Shown here: piece after piece, positions 18,913 to 28,017 of the stretch | How positions within the stretch are numbered: the first letter of the stretch is position 1 | Layout of the letters: each line of letters opens with the position of its first letter | Source: Campylobacter concisus | GTDB taxonomy: Bacteria; Campylobacterota; Campylobacteria; Campylobacterales; Campylobacteraceae | Direction: 5' to 3' | DNA length: 64,000 nt | NCBI RefSeq assembly: GCF_003048575.1 | Contig: NZ_PIRZ01000001.1 | Coordinates: 1-64,000 of the forward strand | Notes under the pieces: model-generated | Seen by the model: the letters and a program-made list of their open reading frames with translations, nothing else | Databases searched by the model: none | Told to the model about the DNA's origin: nothing | Translations under genes and position numbers: made by a program

Positions 18913-19493
18913 TGATTATTAGAAAGCTTTTTAGATTTGAAAATGCACATATTGTGAGATTTTGTAGCTCAAAACGTTGCAGGACTAGCATCCACGGACA
19001 CAGCTATGTGGCTGAAATTTTACTTAGTTCAAATTTTCTTGATAACGCCGGCATGGTTTATGATTTTGGTTTAATGAAGCAAAACATAAAAACGATCATT
19101 GATAGTTTTGATCACGCTACGACAATATTTTCAGGCGATAATGATGAGTATAAAAATGATCTAAAAAAGCACTCGGCAAGATGGATCGAGATCCCGCTAA
19201 ATCCAAGTGCAGAGCAGTTTTGCCGCATATTTTTTGTTATGATAGAGCGACTGCTTGAACTTAGCGTGATGAATAACGGTGAGCGTGAAGTGAAGCTTCA
19301 TAGCATTATCGTGCATGAGACTGATACTGGCTATGCACAGTGCTTTAAAGAGGACGCCGTAAATTCGCAAATGGGCGAGATAAAGCTAGATGAGATAAAA
19401 TTTTCAGATGCTATCATAGAAGAGTGGGAAGATAAAAATTTATTCGAGAAAATGAAAAATAGATTAAAAATAGAAATTCCAAAGGACGTTTGA
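18912..19493 (+). CDS. queD: 6-carboxytetrahydropterin synthase QueD
   Basis: A 193-residue enzyme that turns dihydroneopterin triphosphate into 6-carboxytetrahydropterin, the substrate of QueE. The zinc ligands are His13 in FENAH and His28/His30 in HGHSY, with catalytic-type Cys23 just before. The C-terminal half has HSIIVHETDTGYAQC, matching the family's late His/Glu motif. It is longer than the ~120-residue E. coli enzyme, as I recall for epsilonproteobacterial members. The start at ATG 18912 overlaps the queE stop. Confidence 0.9.
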   Translation: MIIRKLFRFENAHIVRFCSSKRCRTSIHGHSYVAEILLSSNFLDNAGMVYDFGLMKQNIKTIIDSFDHATTIFSGDNDEYKNDLKKHSARWIEIPLNPSAEQFCRIFFVMIERLLELSVMNNGEREVKLHSIIVHETDTGYAQCFKEDAVNSQMGEIKLDEIKFSDAIIEEWEDKNLFEKMKNRLKIEIPKDV

Positions 19494-19696
19494 TGAAAAA
19501 AATTATAACTTCTTTTTTATTTATAGCTGGTCTATTTGCGGGTTGTGGAGATAAAGATGAGGCTAAAAATGATATTAGCGAGCCAGTGCCGAGTGACGTG
19601 ACCATAGCCCAACCAGACGCAAATGTCACAATCGATGAACAACTTCCACCTGAGCCAGTCGTCGAAGAGAACGAGCCTTCTAAAGATAAGAAATGA
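19493..19696 (+). CDS. small lipoprotein
   Basis: A 67-residue lipoprotein with a short hydrophobic signal and lipobox LFAGC (Cys18). The mature part is acidic and rich in Pro, Glu and Asp, so it is probably disordered. Function is unknown. It begins on the queD stop (TGATG) and overlaps the next start, so it belongs to the same operon. Confidence 0.65.
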   Translation: MKKIITSFLFIAGLFAGCGDKDEAKNDISEPVPSDVTIAQPDANVTIDEQLPPEPVVEENEPSKDKK

Positions 19697-20094
19697 ACGA
19701 ACATCTCTCCTCGCTTTTTGCATACACTTTGCCTTTTCATGTGATATTTTTTTATGCACTAGTTGCCTGTAATATACTTTATTTAATACTTACTCAGTTT
19801 AGCAGCAATAGTAAAAATTATGTGCTTCGTATAAGATATTTTTTACCGATTTATCATATGCTACTTAGTTTTCTTGTGCTAACCGGACTTATTTTATGGG
19901 CATATTATGGATATGAGTTTAAATTTAATGCCATAAAAATGTTAATTATCTTAATAACTTTAATCGCACTTAGTGCCATAGGTTTTAAAAGATTAAAAAT
20001 TTATGCAGCTAATGGCGACTTAGAAAAATTTAAAAAATTCGCCCTTATTAAGGGTTTTTGTGATCTTATTTTAGTCTTAGTTGCAGGGATTTAG
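19693..20094 (+). CDS. small integral membrane protein
   Basis: A 133-residue protein with four likely transmembrane helices (about 13-32, 52-70, 78-98 and 113-132). Function is not recognised. It overlaps the lipoprotein gene by four bases, and rsmE follows directly. The same kind of membrane protein precedes rsmE in other Campylobacter, from memory. Confidence 0.65.
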   Translation: MNEHLSSLFAYTLPFHVIFFYALVACNILYLILTQFSSNSKNYVLRIRYFLPIYHMLLSFLVLTGLILWAYYGYEFKFNAIKMLIILITLIALSAIGFKRLKIYAANGDLEKFKKFALIKGFCDLILVLVAGI

Positions 20095-20751
20095 ATGAAA
20101 TTTTTATATGATAAAAATGCAGGTAATGAAAACTTAAAGATAGTAAATGAAGCTTTTTTGCACCTAAAAGCTAGAAGAATGCAAGCTGGTGAGCGAATAA
20201 GTGTTAGAAATTTACGAGACTTTAAAGAGTATATTTATGAAATTGATGAGATTGATAGGCGAAGTGCGAGCTTAAGCCTTATTTTTGCCAGCTCAAATGG
20301 TGAGCAAAAATTCGACTTTACGATCGCTTGGGCTATCGTCGATCCAAAGACGGTCGAAAAGACATTGCCATTTTTAAACGAACTTGGCGTTGGTAAAATA
20401 GCTTTTGTCTATACTAAATTTTCTCAAGCAAATTTTAAGATAGATATTGAAAGGCTAAACTACATAAATGCTCTCTCTTGCGAGCAGTGCGGACGAACTT
20501 CACTAATGAAGTTTGAAATTTATAAAAATTTGGACGAGCTAATGAGTGTTTATAAAAATGTCTCAGCTATAAATTTTGGTGGTAAAAGCTTAAATGAAAA
20601 AAAAGATGACGAGCTTTTAATAATCGGTCCAGAGGGTGGATTTAGCGAGGATGAGACAGCTAAATTTAAAAATAGCTACTGCCTAAATACTAAAAACATT
20701 TTAAGATCACAGACCGCGGTTATCTCAGTGGCTGCAAAATTCCTGGCTTAA
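20095..20751 (+). CDS. rsmE: 16S rRNA m3U1498 methyltransferase RsmE
   Basis: A 218-residue SPOUT methyltransferase that modifies U1498 of 16S rRNA. The knot motif IIGPEGGFSEDE starts near residue 176, and the closing motif ILRSQTAVISVAAKF stands where most members have LRTETA. The N-terminal PUA-like part has RRMQAGERISV. It starts at the base after the upstream stop. Confidence 0.9.
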   Translation: MKFLYDKNAGNENLKIVNEAFLHLKARRMQAGERISVRNLRDFKEYIYEIDEIDRRSASLSLIFASSNGEQKFDFTIAWAIVDPKTVEKTLPFLNELGVGKIAFVYTKFSQANFKIDIERLNYINALSCEQCGRTSLMKFEIYKNLDELMSVYKNVSAINFGGKSLNEKKDDELLIIGPEGGFSEDETAKFKNSYCLNTKNILRSQTAVISVAAKFLA

Positions 20752-20778
20752 TTTATTTGATTTTTAGATTTCTTTTTA

Positions 20779-20784
20779 TATAAT
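20779..20784 (+). promoter_or_regulatory. -10 box of the rpmE promoter
   Basis: TATAAT is preceded by TTCTTTTTA in the 80-base gap before rpmE, about 50 bases from the start codon. Confidence 0.7.
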
Positions 20785-20834
20785 CAGCAACTTTTAATGT
20801 AGATAATTAGCCCAAAAATAATAAAGGAAAAATG

Positions 20835-21035
20835 ATGAAAAAAGATATCCATCCAGAATACGTAGATTGCACTGTAACTTGTGCTTGCGGAAACACTTTT
20901 AAAACAAAGTCAAACAAAAGCGAAATCAGAATTGACATTTGTGACAAGTGCCACCCATTTTTCACAGGCAGCGAAAAGATAGTTGACAGTGCTGGCCGTG
21001 TTGAGAAATTTAAGAAAAAATACGCTCAAAAATAA
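20835..21035 (+). CDS. rpmE: ribosomal protein bL31
   Basis: A 66-residue large-subunit protein. The start MKKDIHPEY is the family's usual beginning, so I prefer the second of two adjacent ATGs (20832 and 20835). It is the zinc-binding type: a Cys pair lies at CACG and another at CDKC. AAAGGAAAA precedes the start. Confidence 0.95.
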
Positions 21036-21038
21036 GCC

Positions 21039-21854
21039 TTGCTCTACTTTATTCCTACTCCAATAGGAAATTTAGAAGATATCTCGCTTCGTGCGATTAG
21101 AATTTTGCGTGAATGCGAGATAGCTATCTGCGAAGATACAAGAGTCTGCAAAAGTCTTATAAACTTGCTAAATGAACGCTTTGACGCAAATATAAATATC
21201 TCAAATTTTATCCCGCTTCATACTCATAACGAAGATGACTTTTTCACAAATTTAAGTGATAATTTTTTTAGCAGAAATGTAGCCTACATGAGCGATGCTG
21301 GTATGCCAGGTATCAGCGATCCAGGTGTTAGCCTAGTAAGATATGCTCAAAAAAATAACATTGAATATGAAATTTTAAGTGGAGCAAATGCTGCACTTTT
21401 AAGTGTAGTTGCAAGCGGACTTTGCGATAAGGAATTTGTCTTTTTAGGCTTTTTGCCAAATACTGGCAGAGATAGGTCTTTGGCTATACAAAATGCTTTA
21501 AATTTAGCCTATCCAGCCGTGATCTATGAAAGCCCAAAACGTATATTAAGCTTGGTGCAAAGCATCGCAAATTTAGAACCTGAGAGAGAAATTTTTGCTA
21601 TAAAAGAGGCCACCAAAAAATTTGAGACTAAATTTAAGGATAGAGCCAAAAATTTAGTCCAAATTTTAGAAAAAGCAAATTTAAGTGGAGAGTGGACAGT
21701 CGTCATCTCAAAAAGTGACAAAACAGCCACTCAAAATATCACAAAAGATGAGATACTTTCGCTTGATCTTGCTCCAAAAGTAAAAGCAAAATTGCTTAAT
21801 AAAATAACTGGAGAAGATGTAAAAAAGATATATGATGAGCTTACGAAAGCTTAA
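21039..21854 (+). CDS. rsmI: 16S rRNA (cytidine-2'-O)-methyltransferase RsmI
   Basis: A 271-residue tetrapyrrole-methylase-fold enzyme that methylates the ribose of C1402 in 16S rRNA. The opening FIPTPIGNLEDISLRA, CEDTR, and SDAGMPGISDPG are all family hallmarks. It starts with TTG at 21039, three bases after rpmE; this gives the expected LYFIPTPIGN beginning. The 110-base gap after it holds no clear terminator or promoter. Confidence 0.93.
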   Translation: MLYFIPTPIGNLEDISLRAIRILRECEIAICEDTRVCKSLINLLNERFDANINISNFIPLHTHNEDDFFTNLSDNFFSRNVAYMSDAGMPGISDPGVSLVRYAQKNNIEYEILSGANAALLSVVASGLCDKEFVFLGFLPNTGRDRSLAIQNALNLAYPAVIYESPKRILSLVQSIANLEPEREIFAIKEATKKFETKFKDRAKNLVQILEKANLSGEWTVVISKSDKTATQNITKDEILSLDLAPKVKAKLLNKITGEDVKKIYDELTKA

Positions 21855-21964
21855 ATTATAGGCTACAAAACTACTAGTGACACTAAAACGAAAGTGTAAA
21901 ATTTACTCTAGTTACATACAAAAATAAGTTAAATTTTAATTGACTTTAGCTACCATAAGTTACC

Positions 21965-22645
21965 ATGATAATATACGGAAAACAACTATTTTTACATATT
22001 TTGAACAAGCGACCACAGATATTAGAAGAGATATATCTCTCAAAAGAGTGTGACAAAAAACTCTTCTCTAAAATTTGTGGCACAGGCAAAAAGATCATTC
22101 GCGTGGATAATCAAAAAGCACAGTCTTTAGCTCGCGGTGGAAACCATCAAGGTTTTTTAGCAAATGTTAGTGAGTTTGAATTTTCAGACATTGCTGAGCT
22201 TAAAAAGCTAAATTTTATCGCCATTCTTTACGGTATAAGCGATGTTGGCAATATCGGTGCTATTGCTAGAAGTGCCTATGCTCTAGGCTGCGAAGGCCTT
22301 GTGATAGTGGCAAAAAGTATAAATATGCAAGGCGTTTTAAGATCAAGTAGTGGCGCTGCCTATGAGATACCAATAGCGATTTTTGAAGACGGACTTAGTT
22401 TATTAAATGAACTAAAGCAATTTGGTTTTAAAATTTATGCAACAGCAAGTGATGGCAAAAACGTAAAAGAGATGAAGTTTGCTGGTAAAAGAGCTTTGGT
22501 GATGGGCTCAGAGGGCGAAGGCATACCGCAAAAGGCTCTAGCGAAGTGTGATGAGTGTATTGGTATAAAGTTAAAAGAGGGCTGGGACTCCTTAAATGTA
22601 AGTGCAGCTTTTGCAATAATTTGTGACAGGATGATAGATGAATGA
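21965..22645 (+). CDS. rlmB: 23S rRNA 2'-O-methyltransferase RlmB (TrmH family)
   Basis: A 226-residue SpoU/TrmH methyltransferase, most like RlmB, which modifies G2251 of 23S rRNA. Motif 1 is SDVGNIGAIARSA (around residues 93-105), motif 2 is VMGSEGEGI, and motif 3 is LNVSAA. A short N-terminal substrate-binding domain with GNHQGF is present. The assignment between RlmB and other TrmH members rests on that domain. The stop overlaps the next gene. Confidence 0.85.
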   Translation: MIIYGKQLFLHILNKRPQILEEIYLSKECDKKLFSKICGTGKKIIRVDNQKAQSLARGGNHQGFLANVSEFEFSDIAELKKLNFIAILYGISDVGNIGAIARSAYALGCEGLVIVAKSINMQGVLRSSSGAAYEIPIAIFEDGLSLLNELKQFGFKIYATASDGKNVKEMKFAGKRALVMGSEGEGIPQKALAKCDECIGIKLKEGWDSLNVSAAFAIICDRMIDE

Positions 22646-23579
22646 GATTGAAAATTTAAAAGAGATAGGTATAAAGGAAATTTCACGTAAAACGCATATT
22701 GAGCCTACATTTTTACAATATATTTTTGATAAAAATTTTGAAAAATTATCACGTTTAAATATTAGAGGCTATGCCAAAATTTTACAACGTGAATATGATG
22801 TTGATTTGAGCGAGTTGCTAGCTGAATATGATGCCTTTATGCAAGAAAATACTCCAGATGAGAGTCACAAAACTAAAGTTACTCCAAAAATTTCTTCTTA
22901 CACTCCAAAAGATATTACCATACAAAAACAAAGCGGTAGTGGCGGTGCTGGATTTTTATTTTGGCTCATCATTTTAGCTATTATCGCTGGTGGGGCATAT
23001 CATTTTGATGCTTACAAATATATCGAGAATTTTTTATCATTTTTAAATGATGAGAATAAAAGCGTGAGCTATTCGCAGTCAAGCATAGTAAATGAGGTGA
23101 AGAAAAATATCATCGATACAAATATCACCATCTCTCAAAATAGCCCTAAAATAGAGGCAAACGCATCAAACTTGAAAATTTCAGCTCCAGTTGAGCAAAA
23201 TGTGACAACAAGTCCTGCAAACATGGAGCAAAATGCTGTGAAGCCAAGCATGGCAGCTCAGCCAGCTCCTAAGATAGAGCAAAACATTACAAAGCCACTA
23301 AATGAGGCGGTTATTACACCAAAACAACGTGTCTGGATAGGGATAATTAATCTTGAAAATGGTCAAAAAGTATCAAACGACACAAGTAAAAGCATAAATA
23401 TAAATTTAGACCAAAGACAGCTTGTGGTTTGTGGAAATGGCAACATTGAGCTAAAGATCGGCGATAAGGTGACAAAATACAATCCAAGCCGTCCAGCTAG
23501 ATTTTTAGTAGAAAATGGAGAGATGAAATTTGTGAGCTATGATGAGTTTGTAGAACTTAACAAGGGCAAATCTTGGTAA
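22638..23579 (+). CDS. RodZ-like HTH transmembrane protein
   Basis: A 313-residue protein with a cytoplasmic helix-turn-helix-like domain (about 10-65), one transmembrane helix (about 105-122), a long Asn/Ser/Lys-rich linker, and a C-terminal beta domain (about 230-305). This order is that of RodZ, which links MreB to the cell wall machinery. mreBC themselves are far away at 50051. The C-terminal domain looks like the RodZ DUF4115 unit. Identity is likely but not proven. It overlaps rlmB. Confidence 0.65.
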   Translation: MNEIENLKEIGIKEISRKTHIEPTFLQYIFDKNFEKLSRLNIRGYAKILQREYDVDLSELLAEYDAFMQENTPDESHKTKVTPKISSYTPKDITIQKQSGSGGAGFLFWLIILAIIAGGAYHFDAYKYIENFLSFLNDENKSVSYSQSSIVNEVKKNIIDTNITISQNSPKIEANASNLKISAPVEQNVTTSPANMEQNAVKPSMAAQPAPKIEQNITKPLNEAVITPKQRVWIGIINLENGQKVSNDTSKSININLDQRQLVVCGNGNIELKIGDKVTKYNPSRPARFLVENGEMKFVSYDEFVELNKGKSW

Positions 23580-24355
23580 GAAAAATAGCGATTTTCACCG
23601 CTTTTAGTGTATTTGCCTATGCTTTTAGCTTACAAACTAGTGCAAGTGCTTTAAGCAATGTTGAAAATGTGCAAATTTCTTTAGAAAATTTAGACCAAAA
23701 TGGCTCACTCAATGTCAATGAGCTAGTATCAAGATTAAAACAAAACTCAAGTTACGATAGCATTTCATTTGGCTCAAATAGTTTGAATTTAAAATTTATA
23801 AGCGAGCAAAAGGTTCCTTCTACATTATTTGTAAAATCAATAAATTCAACTCTGGATGATGCCAACATAAGTATTTCAAGGATAAATTCTTTAAAAAATG
23901 GAGATCAAATTTCTTATGGAATTTCAGCCATAAAAAATGGTGGAATAGATCCAAGTTTATTAAGCTTAGCACTTAGTCAAAGCGGTTTTAGAATTTTAGG
24001 ATTTGATAGGGTTGATGGGAATTTAGAGATATTTTTAGATGCTCAGAATATGATCCTTAAGGCTACAAAGGTAAATTTTGACGAAGAGACTCCACTTTTA
24101 AAAAGCGGTGGTACTTATTTTGTTGATGTTGAGGGTGCAAGTAGTCTGGATATCGCGTCAAAAGAGTCAAATAGATGGATGCCACTTGTTAGAATTTATG
24201 ATAAAAATTTAAATCAGATTGACTCTATAAAAGAGGAGCAAGCAAAAACCGCCGTTTCTATAAATTTAGCAATAGGCGCAAAATACGCATTAATTAGCGA
24301 CAATGTTGATATAAATAATATAAAAAATGAGATAATTATCAAGCTTATAAAATAG
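23573..24355 (+). CDS. exported protein of unknown function
   Basis: A 260-residue protein with a signal peptide (hydrophobic residues 4-17, likely cleaved after SLQTSASA) and a mature part rich in beta structure. No family was recognised. The TTG start at 23573 overlaps the previous gene and has AAGGG upstream. Its place after the RodZ-like gene suggests an envelope role, but this is inference. Confidence 0.6.
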   Translation: MVRKIAIFTAFSVFAYAFSLQTSASALSNVENVQISLENLDQNGSLNVNELVSRLKQNSSYDSISFGSNSLNLKFISEQKVPSTLFVKSINSTLDDANISISRINSLKNGDQISYGISAIKNGGIDPSLLSLALSQSGFRILGFDRVDGNLEIFLDAQNMILKATKVNFDEETPLLKSGGTYFVDVEGASSLDIASKESNRWMPLVRIYDKNLNQIDSIKEEQAKTAVSINLAIGAKYALISDNVDINNIKNEIIIKLIK

Positions 24356-24364
24356 GAGTAAGCA

Positions 24365-25573
24365 GTGTTTGATGAGATAAGATTTAATACAATTGAGCGT
24401 TTGCCAAACTACGTTTTTGCCGAAGTAAATGCAATAAAAATGGCTGCACGAAGAGCTGGCGAGGACATCATCGACTTTTCTATGGGTAATCCTGAGGGCA
24501 GAACGCCACAGCACATTGTCGATAAACTATGTGAAAGCGCACAAAAGGACAAGACTCACGGCTACTCAGCCAGTGCTGGAATTTACAAGCTCCGCCTTGC
24601 TATTTGCAACTGGTATAAGAGAAAATACGGCGTAAATTTAGACCCAGATACCGAAGCAGTCGCCACGATGGGTAGTAAAGAGGGTTTTGTTCACCTAGCT
24701 CAAGCCGTGATAAACCCAGGCGATGTGGCTATCGTGCCTGATCCTGCTTATCCAATACACACGCAAGCGTTTTTATTTGCTGGCGGAAGTGTCGCAAAGA
24801 TGCCACTTCACTATAATGATAAATTTGAGTTAGATGAAAATAAATTTTTTGAAAATTTGATCCAAACTATACACGCTAGCTCACCAAAGCCAAAATATGT
24901 AGTCGTAAATTTTCCTCACAATCCAACGACTGTGACTGTGCAAAAGAGCTTTTACGAGCGCCTTGTAAGCATCGCAAAACAAGAGAGATTTTACGTCATA
25001 TCTGACATCGCCTACGCTGATCTTACCTTTGATGGCTACAAAACGCCAAGCATCTTTGAGGTCGATGGCGCAAAAGATGTCGCAGTCGAGTGCTATACTC
25101 TTTCAAAAAGCTATAATATGGCTGGCTGGAGAGTTGGCTTTATGTGTGGAAATAGAAGACTTTGTGCAGCACTTAAAAAGATAAAATCGTGGGTTGATTA
25201 CGGTATGTTTACGCCGATCCAGGTGGCTGCCACAGTTGCACTTGATGGCGATCAAAGCTGTGTTGAAGAGATACGCCAAATTTATGAAAAAAGAAGAGAT
25301 GTGATGATAGAGGCCTTTGTCCAGGCTGGCTGGGAGCTTAAAAAGCCAAGTTCTAGTATGTTTATCTGGGCGAAACTACCACCAAAAGTTAGTCATCTGG
25401 GCAGCCTTGAGTTTTCAAAGCAGCTTCTTACAAAGGCATCAGTCGCAGTTAGTCCGGGTATTGGTTTTGGCGAGGGCGGAAACGACTATGTGCGTCTAGC
25501 TCTTATCGAAAATGAAAATAGAATAAGACAAGCAGCAAGAAATATAAAAAAATATTTGAAAGAATTTGAATGA
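24365..25573 (+). CDS. class I/II aminotransferase
   Basis: A 402-residue PLP enzyme. The PLP lysine is K248 in SKSYNMAGWRVGF. NFPHNPT and SDIAYADL are present, and the C-terminal Arg lies in DYVRLALIENE. It resembles alanine- or aspartate-type and LL-diaminopimelate aminotransferases. The homoserine dehydrogenase gene overlaps its end, which points to aspartate-family amino acid metabolism. The substrate cannot be set from sequence alone. It starts with GTG at 24365 with AGGAG upstream. Confidence 0.8.
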   Translation: MFDEIRFNTIERLPNYVFAEVNAIKMAARRAGEDIIDFSMGNPEGRTPQHIVDKLCESAQKDKTHGYSASAGIYKLRLAICNWYKRKYGVNLDPDTEAVATMGSKEGFVHLAQAVINPGDVAIVPDPAYPIHTQAFLFAGGSVAKMPLHYNDKFELDENKFFENLIQTIHASSPKPKYVVVNFPHNPTTVTVQKSFYERLVSIAKQERFYVISDIAYADLTFDGYKTPSIFEVDGAKDVAVECYTLSKSYNMAGWRVGFMCGNRRLCAALKKIKSWVDYGMFTPIQVAATVALDGDQSCVEEIRQIYEKRRDVMIEAFVQAGWELKKPSSSMFIWAKLPPKVSHLGSLEFSKQLLTKASVAVSPGIGFGEGGNDYVRLALIENENRIRQAARNIKKYLKEFE

Positions 25574-26832
25574 ATGTAGCGATATTGGGCGTTGGAACCG
25601 TTGGCGAGTCAGTTGCTAAAATTTTACTAAAAAATAAAAAGCTAATCGCAGCAAGAAGTGGCGAGGAGATAGTGCCAGTCGTTGGAGTGGTCAGAAATTT
25701 AAATAAAAAAAGAGATGCTGGTATCCCTTTAACTAACGATATAAATAGCGTTATAAACCGCGATGATATCGACGTTTTTGTCGAACTTATGGGTGGTGTG
25801 GAAGAGCCTTTTAGAGTGGTGAGCGAAATTTTAAAACGCAAAAAAGCAGTCGTCACTGCAAACAAAGCACTTCTTGCCTATCACAGATATGCTTTGCAAA
25901 ATTTAGCCAAAAATATACCATTTGGCTTTGAAGCAAGCGTGGCTGGGGGCGTGCCGATCATTAGAGCTTTAAGGGAAGGCTTAAGCGCAAATCACATCGT
26001 TAGTATAAATGGCATACTTAACGGAACTAGTAACTTTATCCTAACCTCGATGATGGATGAGGGTTCAAATTTTAAAGACGCTCTTAAAAAGGCTCAAGAG
26101 CTAGGATACGCTGAGGCTGATCCTACTTTTGATGTGGGAGGCTTTGATACGGCTCATAAGCTTCTTATACTGGCAAGCATCGCATACGGTGTGCATGGCG
26201 ATCCAGAGGATATCTTGATCGAAGGGATTCAAGGCATCACGCCAGAAGACATATTTTTCGCAAAAGATTTCGAATACTCAATAAAACTTCTAGCAATTGC
26301 CAAAAAAAGCGAGGGTAAAATCGAGCTACGCGTACATCCAGCACTTGTACCGCAAAATAAAATGATAGCAAAGGCAAGTGGTGTGACAAATGCGATCAGT
26401 GTCGTTGGCGAGGTCGTTGGCGAGACGATGTACTATGGACCTGGAGCTGGTGGCGATGCAACGGCAAGCGCGGTGATCAGCGATCTTATCGACATCGCAA
26501 GAGATAGCAAATCGCCAATGCTTGGATATAAAGCACCTTTTGAATTAAATACGCTTGAGCTACTTGACCGCGACAGGATAAAGACGAAGTACTACTTTAG
26601 GTTAAAAGTCGAGGATAAAATGGGTGTGCTAGCAAAGATTACAAATTTAATGAGCGAAAATAACTTATCGATTGATAGCATACTTCAAAAACCAAAAGAT
26701 GAGAGCGAATTTGCGGTATTGTTTTTTACGACACATACGAGTCTTGAGGCTGATGTAAGAAGAACAATTGAAATTTTAAAAGAGCAAGAGTATATAAAAG
26801 AAGAGCCATTTATGATGAGGATCGAGGAGTAG
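25570..26832 (+). CDS. hom: homoserine dehydrogenase
   Basis: A 420-residue enzyme reducing aspartate semialdehyde to homoserine for threonine and methionine. The NAD(P)-binding GVGTVGESV is at the start, the catalytic region contains ILNGTSNFI and EADPTFDV, and a C-terminal ACT domain (about 345-415) should give feedback control by threonine. The ATG overlaps the aminotransferase stop. Confidence 0.95.
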   Translation: MNVAILGVGTVGESVAKILLKNKKLIAARSGEEIVPVVGVVRNLNKKRDAGIPLTNDINSVINRDDIDVFVELMGGVEEPFRVVSEILKRKKAVVTANKALLAYHRYALQNLAKNIPFGFEASVAGGVPIIRALREGLSANHIVSINGILNGTSNFILTSMMDEGSNFKDALKKAQELGYAEADPTFDVGGFDTAHKLLILASIAYGVHGDPEDILIEGIQGITPEDIFFAKDFEYSIKLLAIAKKSEGKIELRVHPALVPQNKMIAKASGVTNAISVVGEVVGETMYYGPGAGGDATASAVISDLIDIARDSKSPMLGYKAPFELNTLELLDRDRIKTKYYFRLKVEDKMGVLAKITNLMSENNLSIDSILQKPKDESEFAVLFFTTHTSLEADVRRTIEILKEQEYIKEEPFMMRIEE

Positions 26833-26833
26833 C

Positions 26834-27175
26834 TTGGGGTTAAAAGAGCATCTCTTTGGCAAAAGCTCAGAAGATAGGGCGTGTGAATTTTTACAAAAGC
26901 TTAGTTTTGTCATTTTAGAGAGAAATTTTCACTCTAAATTTGGTGAGATCGACATTATCGCACTAAGTAGAGATAAAATTTTGCACTTTATAGAGGTAAA
27001 AGCAACTAACGGAGAATATGAAGCAGAATATAGACTAAATAAGGCAAAATATATAAAAATTTTAAAAACTATAAATTTTTATATGATGAAAAATGAGCCA
27101 AATAGAGATTTTCAAGTCGATTTACTCGTCATAAAAAATGAAAAATTAGAACTGATAGAAAATATTAGTTTATAA
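26834..27175 (+). CDS. YraN family (UPF0102) endonuclease-like protein
   Basis: A 113-residue protein of the YraN family. The core FGEIDIIAL and FIEVKA forms a PD-(D/E)XK-like nuclease pattern. The biological role is not settled. It starts with TTG at 26834, one base after hom. It closes the hom group; the trxA promoter lies behind it. Confidence 0.85.
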   Translation: MGLKEHLFGKSSEDRACEFLQKLSFVILERNFHSKFGEIDIIALSRDKILHFIEVKATNGEYEAEYRLNKAKYIKILKTINFYMMKNEPNRDFQVDLLVIKNEKLELIENISL

Positions 27176-27213
27176 TAAAATTTATTATTTAGATAAAATT
27201 TAAATTTAATTTG

Positions 27214-27219
27214 TATAAT
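27214..27219 (+). promoter_or_regulatory. -10 box of the trxA promoter
   Basis: TTGTATAAT is an extended -10 element in AT-rich DNA, about 30 bases before trxA. AAGGAG follows as ribosome site. Confidence 0.8.
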
Positions 27220-27247
27220 TGCCACATTTTAAAAATAAGGAGAAAAA

Positions 27248-27562
27248 ATGGGAAAATACATCGAACTTACAAAAGAAAATTTTGATGTTACAAAAGAAGG
27301 CGTTGCTTTAGTAGACTTTTGGGCTCCATGGTGCGGACCTTGCCGTATGCTAGCTCCAGTGATCGAAGAGCTTGCTGAAGACTTTGATGGCAAAGCAAAA
27401 ATTTGCAAGGTAAATACTGACGAAGTGCAAGATCTTGCAGTTGAGTTTGGCATCAGATCGATCCCAACATTGCTATTTTTCAAAAATGGCGAGCTAGTTG
27501 AGCAAATGGTCGGTGCACAGTCAAAACAAGCCTTAACTGACAAACTAAATTCGCTTCTTTAA
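27248..27562 (+). CDS. trxA: thioredoxin
   Basis: A 104-residue thioredoxin, the cytoplasmic dithiol reductant. The active site is WCGPC with Cys29 and Cys32, and the cis-Pro lies in RSIPTL. It has its own promoter and a strong AAGGAG. The next gene overlaps its stop, and thioredoxin reductase follows one gene later. Confidence 0.97.
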   Translation: MGKYIELTKENFDVTKEGVALVDFWAPWCGPCRMLAPVIEELAEDFDGKAKICKVNTDEVQDLAVEFGIRSIPTLLFFKNGELVEQMVGAQSKQALTDKLNSLL

Positions 27563-28008
27563 TGAGCGAAAAAAGAAGAGGAAGCCTACTTCCTCTTACA
27601 TATATATTTGGTTCATTTTTTGGTGCAGCTATGATAGCAGCTGCATTTGCGTATAGCAACTATCGTTTTTCACAATATAAATTTGTTGATTTTGCGAAGC
27701 TAGTTTTTTACGAAAAAAGCGAAATTTTCACTCCAAAAGAGCCAAAATACACGCTTTTAATCTTCAGCTCAAATCAATCAAAATTAAACGAAATTTTACC
27801 AATCAAAAATGAAACAGTTGTGGCAATCGATATCTTTCAAAAAAGATATGAGTCAAACTCAACACTAAAATATATAAGCTCGGATATTAATACGGTCTTG
27901 GAGCTGATGCAAAATTTGAGCATTACAAAGCTTCCAAGTAGTGTTGAGATAGTTCATCAAAGGGGCGAAATTTACAAACAAAATTCGCCCATAAATGTTT
28001 TAGAATAA
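27562..28008 (+). CDS. membrane-anchored protein between trxA and trxB
   Basis: A 148-residue protein with one N-terminal transmembrane helix (about 13-30) and a soluble remainder outside or inside the membrane. The soluble part (PKYTLLIFSSNQSKLNEILP and onward) has an order of strands and helices that could be a degenerate thioredoxin-like fold, but it has no Cys. Function is unknown. It overlaps trxA by one base, and trxB begins ten bases later, so it is part of the thioredoxin operon. Confidence 0.55.
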   Translation: MSEKRRGSLLPLTYIFGSFFGAAMIAAAFAYSNYRFSQYKFVDFAKLVFYEKSEIFTPKEPKYTLLIFSSNQSKLNEILPIKNETVVAIDIFQKRYESNSTLKYISSDINTVLELMQNLSITKLPSSVEIVHQRGEIYKQNSPINVLE

Positions 28009-28017
28009 AGGAAATTT

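Noticed and set aside
21879-21905. Short ACACT/AGTGT hairpin after rsmI as a terminator
   Set aside because: The stem has only five pairs, with a long loop and no T-tract, so it is not a credible terminator.
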